Below are positions 9,171 to 15,842 of a DNA stretch of 42,830 bases, in pieces. The position numbers were made by a program, and so were the translations under genes. Position 1 is the stretch's first letter. Every line of letters begins with the position of its first letter. The DNA comes from an uncultured Collinsella sp. (GTDB lineage: Bacteria; Actinomycetota; Coriobacteriia; Coriobacteriales; Coriobacteriaceae), in assembly GCA_900541675.1 (NCBI GenBank), contig UQKU01000018.1:1-42830 (forward strand), given 5' to 3'. The notes below the pieces were generated by a model. It was not told the origin of the DNA, made no database searches, and saw nothing but the letters and a program-made list of their open reading frames with translations.

Positions 9171-9207
9171 AACCACCACAAAGGTGCCTGTCCCCTTTGT
9201 GGCGGTT
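9171..9207. repeat. Short hairpin repeat, copy 1 (REP-like)
   Basis: A 14-bp inverted repeat with one mismatch (AACCACCACAAAGG at 9171-9184; CCTTTGTGGCGGTT at 9194-9207) encloses TGCCTGTCC. Two related hairpins occur at 17471-17508 and 39597-39631. The GGTGCCTGTCCCC core resembles REP elements linked to Y1 (RAYT) transposases as I recall them; no such gene is in the window. Confidence 0.65.
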
Positions 9208-9225
9208 TGTGTGACGGTTCGAGAA

Positions 9226-9771
9226 TTACAGTCCAAAGAAGCTCAAGATCTGGTCTCGGCTTACGGGCTTGTACTCGTTGGCGTCGAGGCCCACATCGTA
9301 GCGATAAATGGGGCGCTCGCGATCGCAGTTGCGCGCGTTGGTGCGGTCTCCCCTGCTGTGGATATGCCCGTGCAGCATGATGGCGCCACGCGCCTTGCCA
9401 TTCCAGCTGAGCATGGGGTAATGGCTCAACACCAGGCGATGGCCCTTGGCATAGCCGGGAGCAATCTCCAGGTAATCACGCACGTCTTCCCAGATTTGGG
9501 GCGCAGCTGGATCCTCCCAGTCACCGTCATGGTTGCCACGGATGAGCGTTACGTTCTGACATTCGATGCGCTCGCGCAGGCGCACAGCATCCGCCAGGGG
9601 CAAACGATAGGTAAAGTCTCCCAAGATATAGAGACGGTCGTCCGCCGCCACGCACTCATTCACGGCATCGATGACCTTGCGGTTCATCTCCTCGACCGAG
9701 CCAAATGGCCGGTCCATGTCGTGCAGGATATTCGTGTCGCCCAGGTGCAGGTCGGCGGTAAACCACATCAT
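9226..9771 (-). CDS. Calcineurin-like metallophosphoesterase
   Basis: 181 residues from ATG at 9771, preferred over ATG 9786 because GAGGA lies 8 bases upstream and the fold begins immediately (MMWFTADLHLG). All metal-binding blocks of the family are present in order: DLHLG, YILGDFTY, LIRGNHDGDW, LVLSHYPM and LHGHIHSRGD. The size fits the small YfcE/MJ0936-like phosphoesterases. Substrate unknown. It is the last of three minus-strand genes (HIRAN protein, 59-residue protein, this gene) with short gaps, so they probably share a transcript. Confidence 0.87.
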   Translation of the reverse strand: MMWFTADLHLGDTNILHDMDRPFGSVEEMNRKVIDAVNECVAADDRLYILGDFTYRLPLADAVRLRERIECQNVTLIRGNHDGDWEDPAAPQIWEDVRDYLEIAPGYAKGHRLVLSHYPMLSWNGKARGAIMLHGHIHSRGDRTNARNCDRERPIYRYDVGLDANEYKPVSRDQILSFFGL

Positions 9772-9837
9772 CGTCTCTGTCCTCATTTCGCAACGTGTTC
9801 AACTCGTGCTAAGTATACAGACGCAGCGATGCGGCGG

Positions 9838-10017
9838 TTATCCAAAGAGCCCGCCGAACAGTCCGCGGCGGCGCTTGTCTTGCTTTTTCGAAGCGTCACC
9901 CTGAGTTTTCTTGTCCTGCCGCTTCTTACGGTCCTGCTCCAGCTCATCATCGTCGAGCAGCATATCCCACTCAAACGGGTCATCCGTCAGATCGAACAGG
10001 CCATCGTCATCAAACAT
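9838..10017 (-). CDS. Small highly charged protein, 59 residues
   Basis: Starts at ATG 10017 with GGGAGG 6 bases upstream and ends at TAA 9838-9840. The N-terminal half is acidic (MFDDDGLFDLTDDPFEWDML, LDDDELEQD), the C-terminal half strongly basic (RKKRQDKK, SKKQDKRRR) and it closes on GLFGGLFG. No membrane segment. I do not recognise the family. It lies 18 bases after the HIRAN gene and 66 before the metallophosphoesterase gene. The good ribosome binding site, clean gap placement and non-random composition support a real gene. Confidence 0.7.
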   Translation of the reverse strand: MFDDDGLFDLTDDPFEWDMLLDDDELEQDRKKRQDKKTQGDASKKQDKRRRGLFGGLFG

Positions 10018-10035
10018 GGCAGCCTCCCTTACCGA

Positions 10036-10362
10036 CTAGCGAGCATCCACCACGTAGAGGCCAACGCGCACCTGGTGCCACGGGCTACGCTCGGGGGCAA
10101 CCTGCTGCACGCGCGCCTCAAATACACCCTCGTGTCCATAATGCATCATCACGGATAGCGGGCCGACCCCGTTTCCCGGAACATAGCCGAGCTTGGTGTT
10201 GCCGTAATAGATCGCAACCGCCTCAGGGTCATGGGGATTATCGCGCTCGGCACACAGCGTCAGCTTATCGCCGACCTTAAGATCGCCCAGGACCAAGGCA
10301 CCGTCGGCATACTGAAATCCTGCGATATGAAACGACAAAAGAACACGTGAAGGCTCGTACAT
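10036..10362 (-). CDS. HIRAN-domain protein
   Basis: 108 residues; GAGGAG precedes the start. The whole protein is one HIRAN domain: FHIAGFQYADGALVLGDLKVGDKLTLCAERDNPHD, PEAVAIYYGNTKLGYVPG, then VFEARVQQV. HIRAN domains are OB-like modules that bind 3' DNA ends in HLTF/Rad5 and also occur alone in bacteria, where their role is unclear. It is first in the probable unit HIRAN - 59-residue protein - metallophosphoesterase, a context that would suit nucleic acid processing, though that is inference. Confidence 0.85.
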   Translation of the reverse strand: MYEPSRVLLSFHIAGFQYADGALVLGDLKVGDKLTLCAERDNPHDPEAVAIYYGNTKLGYVPGNGVGPLSVMMHYGHEGVFEARVQQVAPERSPWHQVRVGLYVVDAR

Positions 10363-10474
10363 GGCAGCTCCTCTAACGGCCGGATAAACCGGCGCTTAAC
10401 CTTACTGAGAAGTTTACGGGCCCGTGCGGACACGAATTCACCCGCTCGCGCCTTTCACCCAGTTGCCGCAACGC

Positions 10475-10503
10475 TTGCGAGACAGAGCGCTTGCAGATAA
10501 GAT
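10475..10503 (+). promoter_or_regulatory. Candidate promoter for an antisense RNA
   Basis: TTGCGA (10475-10480), a 17-base spacer and TAAGAT (10498-10503) point rightward into the 3' end of the small hydrophobic ORF on the opposite strand. Such an arrangement is usual for type I toxin-antitoxin loci. Sequence pattern only. Confidence 0.25.
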
Positions 10504-10597
10504 AGAGGCACGGATGGCACCCGTTGCAGCGGGTCTTGCCAACTCCAGTGCACGTTTACATCGTGAGAAGTGGCCGTCTTCGCTTACGCGGGGGCGG

Positions 10598-10681
10598 CTA
10601 TTTCATTCGGCCGATAAACAGGCCGAGTTCGATAGCCGCGATTAACAACGCCAGTAACGAAATAACATCGCTTACGTTCAT
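10598..10681 (-). CDS. Tiny hydrophobic peptide, 27 residues; possible type I toxin
   Basis: Minus-strand ORF from ATG 10681: starts MNVSDVISLLALL, continues IAAIELGLFIGRMK and stops at TAG (10598-10600). AAGGGA lies 6 bases upstream. One predicted membrane helix spans nearly the whole peptide with a basic end, as in holin-like / Fst-type toxins of Gram-positive bacteria. The stop is followed on the minus strand by a G+C-rich imperfect hairpin (GCCG...CGGC), and a plausible antisense promoter faces it from 10475-10503. I cannot confirm the family by eye; it could also be a small regulatory membrane peptide or chance. Confidence 0.42.
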   Translation of the reverse strand: MNVSDVISLLALLIAAIELGLFIGRMK

Positions 10682-10739
10682 ACCAATTCCCTTCTAAAGG
10701 GAGTTGGCCCATCCGTACCCCATGGCAGTAGTCTAACGT

Positions 10740-10783
10740 AAATGGCAGGTAATAGGAACACTTGTTCGTATTACCTGCCATTT
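10740..10783 (-). terminator. Terminator of the alcohol/aldehyde dehydrogenase operon
   Basis: A perfect 15-bp stem (AAATGGCAGGTAATA at 10740-10754 and its complement at 10769-10783) with an inner GAAC/GTTC stem follows the dehydrogenase stop codon directly. The U-tract is short (TTTACGTT on the minus strand), but the stem is very strong. Confidence 0.7.
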
Positions 10784-10784
10784 C

Positions 10785-12164
10785 CTAATGCACAAACATG
10801 CGCACGAATTTGTGCTTCCAGCTTGCGTAGGGCGCATACCGAAACGGCACGTCCAGCCAGGTTGCCTTGTTCACGATGCTCTTCTTGTGGCTAAACGCAT
10901 CGAAGCTCTCGCGGCCATGGTACTGCCCCATGCCGCTCGCGCCCATGCCGCCAAAGCCCATATGGCTCGTAGCCAGATGCATGATGGTGTCGTTAACACA
11001 GCCGCCGCCAAAGGGCACGTAGCGCACAAAGCGCTGCTGGACCTCGCGGTCCTGGCTAAAGATATACAGGGCCAGCGGCGTCGGACGATCCGTAATAAAC
11101 GTTTCGGCCTCGTCTAAGTTCTCAAACGTCAGTACCGGCAAGATGGGGCCGAAGATCTCCTCCTGCATCACGGCGTCATCGGGGGCCACGCCATCCAAAA
11201 TCGTCGGCTCGATCTTGAGCGAAGCCTCGCGCGTGACACCTCCAAGCACGACCTTATCGGGATCGATCAGCCCACGCACGCGCGCAAAATGTTTGGCGTT
11301 GACGATATGCCCGTAATCCTCGTTATCGAGCGGGTGCTCGCCAAACATGCGACGGACCTCTTCCTTGATGAGGCCCAGCAGCTCGTCGTGCACGCTCGTA
11401 TCGACCAGCAGGTAGTCGGGCGCCACGCAGGTCTGCCCCACGTTGAGCCATTTACAAAAGGCGATACGCCGTGCCGCAACCTTCAAGTTTGCCGTCGCAT
11501 CCACGATGCAGGGACTCTTTCCGCCCAGCTCAAGCGTCACGGGCGCAAGGTTTTTACTTGCGCGCTCCATGACGAGTTTGCCGACCGGAACGCTACCGGT
11601 AAAGAAAATCTTGTCCCAGCACTCATCGAGCAACGCTTCGTTCTCGGCGCGCCCGCCCTCGACAACCGTCACCAGACGCGGATCAAATGCCTCTTCACAG
11701 ATTTGCTTGAGCACCGCGCTCGATGCCGGAGCATATGCACTCGGCTTGATGACGACGGTATTGCCTGCGGCAAGGGCGCCAGCGAGCGGCTCGAGCGTCA
11801 GCAAAAACGGGTAGTTCCAGGGCGCCATGATGAGCGTGACGCCATAGGGCACGGCTTGCGTTTTGCACACACTCACGGCGTTGGCAAGATCGCACGGACG
11901 CAGGCGCGGACGACTCCATCGAACCACGTGAGCAATCTGATGACGAATCTCGGAAAGCGACGTGCCGATCTCGCACATATATGCCTCGTCATGCGACTTT
12001 CCCAAATCGGTCTTGAGCGCATGGGCAATATCGGCCTCGTGCGCCCGGACCGCATCGCGTAAACTCACGAGCGCGCGACGTCGAGCATCGACATCAAACG
12101 TAGCGTGCGTCTTAAAGTAGGTGCGCTGATCGCCGACGATGCGCGCAATTTCCCCGGTGTTCAT
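10785..12164 (-). CDS. Aldehyde dehydrogenase (ALDH3-like)
   Basis: 459 residues; AGGAGG precedes ATG 12164. NAD(P)-dependent oxidation of an aldehyde to the acid is the family reaction. Visible features: MAPWNYPF (113-120), the cofactor segment FTGS (188-191), catalytic-base LELGGKSP (Glu212) and nucleophile GQTCVAPDYLL (Cys246), plus EEIFGPILPVLTF and PFGGGCVNDT. Length and the C-terminal SHKKSIVNK block fit the class 3 / fatty-aldehyde group. It begins 8 bases after the stop of the iron alcohol dehydrogenase gene, so the pair could run alcohol to aldehyde to acid or serve NADH recycling. Substrate not determinable. Confidence 0.9.
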   Translation of the reverse strand: MNTGEIARIVGDQRTYFKTHATFDVDARRRALVSLRDAVRAHEADIAHALKTDLGKSHDEAYMCEIGTSLSEIRHQIAHVVRWSRPRLRPCDLANAVSVCKTQAVPYGVTLIMAPWNYPFLLTLEPLAGALAAGNTVVIKPSAYAPASSAVLKQICEEAFDPRLVTVVEGGRAENEALLDECWDKIFFTGSVPVGKLVMERASKNLAPVTLELGGKSPCIVDATANLKVAARRIAFCKWLNVGQTCVAPDYLLVDTSVHDELLGLIKEEVRRMFGEHPLDNEDYGHIVNAKHFARVRGLIDPDKVVLGGVTREASLKIEPTILDGVAPDDAVMQEEIFGPILPVLTFENLDEAETFITDRPTPLALYIFSQDREVQQRFVRYVPFGGGCVNDTIMHLATSHMGFGGMGASGMGQYHGRESFDAFSHKKSIVNKATWLDVPFRYAPYASWKHKFVRMFVH

Positions 12165-12172
12165 GGACCCTC

Positions 12173-13393
12173 CTAGTTCTCGCCCTCAAACATACCACCT
12201 GCAACGACTTCGTACATATGCTCGAGCTCCAAGCGGTCCATCAAAAGCGGAACGGGGTACAGGGGATTGGCCTCGGCATCGGCATGCGCCGCCATCTCAG
12301 GAATGTCGGAGCGGCGAATACCTGAGACATATTTGGGGATTCCCAGGGCCCCGTTCATGCGGTCGACCCAATCGATAAAGGCCTCGGCCGCAAGACTATC
12401 CTGTGCGGTAGCCGGCGCAATGCCCGCCATGCGAGCGAGGTCGGCAAGCTTGGGGGCGGCGGCGTCACCATAAGCGCGAAGCATGTGCGGCAGGATGATC
12501 GCGTTGGCCAAACCGTGCGGAATTCCGTATCGGCCGCCCAGACTGTGCGCGATGGCATGCACATATCCGACATAGGAGCGGGTAAACGCAACACCCGCCT
12601 TATACGCCGCCGAAAGCATATTGCGACGTGCACGCATGTTGTCGCCATGCTCATAGGCCTCGAGCAAATTGTCGTGGATGAGCTGAACCGCCTGTCGCGC
12701 CATCTTGCGCGTATAGGGCGTGGTGCTTCGCCCGATAAAGGCCTCGACAGCATGCGTCAGGGCGTCCATGCCCGTCTGCCCCGTAATGGAGGCGGGCAGG
12801 CCGCGCGTAAACTCGGGGTCGTGCACCGCAAGGCGCGGGATAAGCACAAAGTCGTTAATGGGGTACTTGTAGTGCGTCTCATCATCGGTAATTACCGCCG
12901 CAAGCGTAACCTCGCTTCCCGTGCCTGCCGTGGTGGGAACGGCGATGAGCAGCGGCAGGCGACGATGAATCCGCAGCAGCCCGCGCATCTTGTTGATGGG
13001 CTTGTTTGGCTGCGCGATGCGTGCTCCCACGCCCTTGGCACAGTCCATGGCCGAGCCACCGCCAAAGCCGATAATGGCCTGGCAGGCGCTCTCTCGATAC
13101 AGGGACGCCGCTTCCTCCACGTTTGAGACCGTGGGGTTCATACGCGTTTCGGCATAGACCGTAACGCCAATCCCCTGAGCCGTAAGCGCACGCTCGAGTG
13201 ATGCCGTGAGCCCCAAACGTGCAATACCAGGGTCTGTCACGATAAGGACCTTCTGGATCGAGCGCTTTTGAAGCACCGCGGGCACATCCTCGGCATGCTC
13301 CAAAATGCGCGGCTCGGTATAGGGCAGGATCGGCAATGCAATGCGAAAAACCGTCTGATATGTTCGGCACCAGGCACGACTGGCTAGATGCAT
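12173..13393 (-). CDS. Iron-containing alcohol dehydrogenase
   Basis: 406 residues from ATG 13393, chosen because GGGAG lies 8 bases upstream; an earlier in-frame ATG at 13474 overlaps operator-like sequence. Family III (Fe-dependent) alcohol dehydrogenase: GFGGGSAMDCAKG (109-121) for NAD(P), PTTAGTGSEVT (153-163), GMDALTHAVEAF with ligands Asp210 and His214, and YVHAIAHSLGGRYGIPHG with His279 and His293. All four metal ligands are present with the spacing seen in FucO-type enzymes. First gene of the operon with the aldehyde dehydrogenase; two Rex-like palindromes lie upstream, suggesting NADH/NAD+ control. Confidence 0.9.
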   Translation of the reverse strand: MHLASRAWCRTYQTVFRIALPILPYTEPRILEHAEDVPAVLQKRSIQKVLIVTDPGIARLGLTASLERALTAQGIGVTVYAETRMNPTVSNVEEAASLYRESACQAIIGFGGGSAMDCAKGVGARIAQPNKPINKMRGLLRIHRRLPLLIAVPTTAGTGSEVTLAAVITDDETHYKYPINDFVLIPRLAVHDPEFTRGLPASITGQTGMDALTHAVEAFIGRSTTPYTRKMARQAVQLIHDNLLEAYEHGDNMRARRNMLSAAYKAGVAFTRSYVGYVHAIAHSLGGRYGIPHGLANAIILPHMLRAYGDAAAPKLADLARMAGIAPATAQDSLAAEAFIDWVDRMNGALGIPKYVSGIRRSDIPEMAAHADAEANPLYPVPLLMDRLELEHMYEVVAGGMFEGEN

Positions 13394-13410
13394 AAAGGAA
13401 ACTCCCTTAT

Positions 13411-13428
13411 TTGTTGATAGGTCAACAT
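13411..13428. promoter_or_regulatory. Rex-like operator, site 1
   Basis: TTGTTGATAGGTCAACAT matches the clostridial Rex consensus TTGTTAA-N4-TTAACAA at 11 of 14 fixed positions and is symmetric (TGTTGA-N4-TCAACA). It lies 18-35 bases before the alcohol dehydrogenase start. Rex is known to control fermentative alcohol dehydrogenases in response to NADH. Confidence 0.5.
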
Positions 13429-13474
13429 TTGCTCGACCGATTGTACTCAGCGGAGATCGCAGACGGCCCGCCAA

Positions 13475-13492
13475 TCGTTAATCAATCAACAT
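13475..13492. promoter_or_regulatory. Rex-like operator, site 2
   Basis: TCGTTAATCAATCAACAT also matches 11 of 14 fixed positions of the Rex consensus. Its centre is 64 bases from that of site 1, roughly six helical turns, so both could be bound on one face. It lies between the dehydrogenase operon and the divergent rubrerythrin gene. Confidence 0.45.
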
Positions 13493-13507
13493 CTTCATAT
13501 CTCAAAA

Positions 13508-13535
13508 TTGTTTTATTAAAAATCATTCCTAATAG
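13508..13535 (+). promoter_or_regulatory. Possible promoter of the reverse rubrerythrin gene
   Basis: TTGTTT (13508-13513) and TAATAG (13530-13535) with a 16-base spacer lie in an AT-rich block about 115 bases before the start codon. The leader also holds CGATC-GAAAG-GATCG (13631-13645), a hairpin that places the ribosome binding site in its loop. Confidence 0.35.
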
Positions 13536-13649
13536 ACTTCACATTTGGTCGCATTTATGGATAATAGAACTCGTCAAGACGCACGTCCGGAGAGGGCCCT
13601 TACGGGACCGGACGAGCGCGCAATCGCCATCGATCGAAAGGATCGAATC

Positions 13650-14210
13650 ATGAAGTTTGTTTGCCCCGTTTGCGGTTATGTGGAAGAGTTCGACGGCGAC
13701 CAGCTGCCCGAGGATTTTAAGTGCCCCCAGTGCGGCGTTCCCGGTTCTCGTTTCCTGAAGCAGGAGGAGGGCCAGCTCGAGTGGGCTGCCGAGCACGTCG
13801 TGGGCGTCGCCAAGATGGAGGGCGTCTCCGAGGACATCGTTGCCGACCTGCGCGCTAACTTTGAGGGCGAGTGCTCTGAGGTCGGTATGTACCTGGCCAT
13901 GGCTCGTGTCGCTCATCGCGAGGGCTATCCCGAGATCGGCCTGTACTGGGAGAAGGCTGCCCACGAGGAGGCGGAGCATGCCGCCAAGTTCGCTGAGCTC
14001 CTGGGCGAGGTCGTGACCGACTCCACCAAGAAGAACCTCGAGATGCGCGTTGAGGCCGAGAACGGCGCCACCGCCGGCAAGACCGATCTTGCTAAGCGCG
14101 CCAAGGCCGCTGGCCTCGATGCCATCCATGACACCGTGCACGAGATGGCTCGCGACGAGGCCCGCCACGGCAAGGCTTTCGCCGGCCTGCTCAAGCGCTA
14201 CTTTGGCTAA
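13650..14210 (+). CDS. Reverse rubrerythrin (N-terminal rubredoxin plus diiron ferritin-like domain)
   Basis: 186 residues; GAAAGGA precedes ATG 13650. Residues 1-35 are a rubredoxin-like iron site with Cys5, Cys8, Cys25 and Cys28 (VCPVCGY; KCPQCGV). The remainder is a ferritin-like four-helix bundle with diiron ligands in ECSEVGMYLAMA, HEEAEHAAKF and MARDEARHGKAF. The rubredoxin domain is N-terminal, the order found in reverse rubrerythrins of anaerobes, which reduce peroxide and oxygen with electrons from NADH via partner proteins. It is divergent from the dehydrogenase operon and closed by its own terminator. Cytosolic oxidative-stress defence. Confidence 0.92.
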   Translation: MKFVCPVCGYVEEFDGDQLPEDFKCPQCGVPGSRFLKQEEGQLEWAAEHVVGVAKMEGVSEDIVADLRANFEGECSEVGMYLAMARVAHREGYPEIGLYWEKAAHEEAEHAAKFAELLGEVVTDSTKKNLEMRVEAENGATAGKTDLAKRAKAAGLDAIHDTVHEMARDEARHGKAFAGLLKRYFG

Positions 14211-14244
14211 GCCAACCGCCTGAGACATAACCTCTAGCTCGATG

Positions 14245-14275
14245 AGGCCCGGACCGCATGGTTCGGGCCTTTTTC
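14245..14275 (+). terminator. Terminator of the reverse rubrerythrin gene
   Basis: AGGCCCGGACC (14245-14255) pairs with GGTTCGGGCCT (14260-14270), loop GCAT, followed by TTTTT. Confidence 0.88.
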
Positions 14276-14281
14276 GTGGGC

Positions 14282-15697
14282 TTATTGCAGCTGCTCTTGA
14301 AGAGCGATGAGCGACTGAGGGCTCAGGTCGTCGTATTGTATGAGGACGCGAGATGGAGCGTTCTTAGTCGATGCCCGATCACCCGTCCACAGGCAATCGG
14401 CGATGTTGACATAGGAAATACGAGCGTCAGCAAGAGCCTTCGCGAAACTCTTCCCCGCTCCGTCCTCGGACAGGGCAACGGTGCAGTAAAGGCCCGCGTC
14501 CGCATGCTCGATCGAAACCTCCCCTGCCGGAAACGCTTTCCGCACAAGCGCCGCCAGGCCATCACGCGCCTCGCGAGCACGAACGCGCACGCGGTTCACA
14601 TGTCGCTCGTAATCACCCGATTCCAGCAAACGAGCCAAAGCGACCTGGTCAACAGAACTCACCGACGAGGCGTAAAAACCAAGGTTGCGCCTAAACCGCT
14701 CCATTAGCTCGTCGGGCAGCACCATGTACGCTAGACGCAACGCCGATGACAGGCTCTTCGAAAACGTGTTGGTGTAGATAACCGACTGGGCGGCATCGAT
14801 CGACGCGAGCGCGGGAATCGGTTTGCCGGCAAGGCGAAACTCACAATCAAAGTCATCTTCGATGAGATACCGACCCGGTCGCTCGGCGGCCCAGCTGAGC
14901 AGCGCGTAGCGACGCGCAATGCTCGTCACAAGGCCGGTCGGATACTGATGGGACGGCATCAGATGAAGGACATCGGTCCCGCTTTTCTGCAGAGTGCTCA
15001 AGACCACGCCCTCATCATCCAACGGGATATGTCGAACTTTGCAGCCCATGGCCTGATAGATGCGCGTCAGGCGCAAATAGCCCGGATCCTCAACGGCATA
15101 CACCTTGTCGGCTCCAAGCAACTGAACCAACATGGTATCGAGCAGCTGGGCGCCCGCACCGATAACGATGTTGTCGGGGTCGACATTCATACCCCTTGTC
15201 CCGCGCAGGCGGTGAGCAATTGCGCGTCGTAGCCGAGCGGTGCCCTGTGCCGGCGCAGTCGAAAAGATTTCGCGTTCGTCTTCGGATGCCAGCGTCGCCC
15301 GCAGCGCGCTTTGCCAAAGCCGCGCCGCCTCCAAAGCGGAAGGAGAAAGCGCATCAAATCGCTCGACCTGTCCGTTGATATCATGTGCGCTGGGGCCCGC
15401 GGAGACGGCATCTCGGTCGATGCCCTCCGCAGCCGAAGCCAAAACCGGTGCATCCGGAAGCTCGCAAGCGTAGTAGCCCCGACGCGGCATTGAGCAAATA
15501 TAGCCCTCGGCAAGTAACTGGTTATATGCATTCTCGATGGTAATGACACTGATTCCCAGATGACTGGCAAAGGCGCGCTTAGACGGAAGATGTTCCCCCG
15601 CCGCAATGCGTCCAGCTACGATATCATCTCGAATTTGCTGGTAAACATACTCATAGAGCGATGCTTCGCCGCGTTTTTCCAAATTGTAGTCAAGCAT
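14282..15697 (-). CDS. pdxR: PdxR, MocR-type regulator of pyridoxal phosphate synthesis
   Basis: 471 residues from ATG 15697 (AGGTGG upstream; an earlier ATG at 15730 lacks a site). Residues 11-79 form a GntR winged helix (LYEYVYQQIRDDIVAGRIAAGEHLPSKRAFASHLGIS). Residues about 115-471 form a fold-type I aminotransferase domain that in MocR proteins binds PLP as effector; the Schiff-base lysine is Lys314 in NTFSKSLSSALR, and DDFDCEFR carries the conserved Asp. It is divergent from pdxS-pdxT, the usual place of PdxR, which switches those genes according to PLP level. Confidence 0.9.
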   Translation of the reverse strand: MLDYNLEKRGEASLYEYVYQQIRDDIVAGRIAAGEHLPSKRAFASHLGISVITIENAYNQLLAEGYICSMPRRGYYACELPDAPVLASAAEGIDRDAVSAGPSAHDINGQVERFDALSPSALEAARLWQSALRATLASEDEREIFSTAPAQGTARLRRAIAHRLRGTRGMNVDPDNIVIGAGAQLLDTMLVQLLGADKVYAVEDPGYLRLTRIYQAMGCKVRHIPLDDEGVVLSTLQKSGTDVLHLMPSHQYPTGLVTSIARRYALLSWAAERPGRYLIEDDFDCEFRLAGKPIPALASIDAAQSVIYTNTFSKSLSSALRLAYMVLPDELMERFRRNLGFYASSVSSVDQVALARLLESGDYERHVNRVRVRAREARDGLAALVRKAFPAGEVSIEHADAGLYCTVALSEDGAGKSFAKALADARISYVNIADCLWTGDRASTKNAPSRVLIQYDDLSPQSLIALQEQLQ

Positions 15698-15708
15698 GTG
15701 TTTGCCAC

Positions 15709-15752
15709 CTGACCTTATCGCGCTGTTCAATCTGGTATTAGTCTGACCTTGT
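15709..15752. promoter_or_regulatory. Direct repeats in the pdxR-pdxS intergenic region, probable PdxR site
   Basis: CTGACCTTAT (15709-15718) recurs as CTGACCTTGT (15743-15752), a 34-base spacing that puts both on the same helix face. MocR regulators typically bind direct repeats. A possible pdxS promoter overlaps: TTCAAT (15726-15731) and TGTAAT (15750-15755), 18-base spacer. Confidence 0.5.
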
Positions 15753-15842
15753 AATTATCTCGAAAACTGAGTATTTCGCCATACCCAGCTCCCCGATAGG
15801 ATGTTCCGTCAAGCAATGCACATGCCAACCAAGGGAGCAACC

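Larger units (their letters stand above)
10363..10784. other. 422-bp gap between the HIRAN gene and the aldehyde dehydrogenase gene
   Basis: This gap holds a candidate plus-strand promoter (10475-10503), a small hairpin ACCCG-TTGCAG-CGGGT (10519-10534), a 27-residue hydrophobic ORF on the minus strand (10598-10681) and the terminator hairpin of the dehydrogenase operon (10740-10783). No larger ORF here looks like protein. Confidence 0.6.

Noticed and set aside
7864..10158. 764-codon plus-strand ORF
   Set aside because: It is antisense to the DUF2130, metallophosphoesterase and neighbouring genes, with composition typical of a mirror frame and no ribosome binding site.
10584..10781. 65-codon minus-strand ORF
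   Set aside because: Overlaps the dehydrogenase terminator and the better-supported 27-residue ORF, with unlikely composition.
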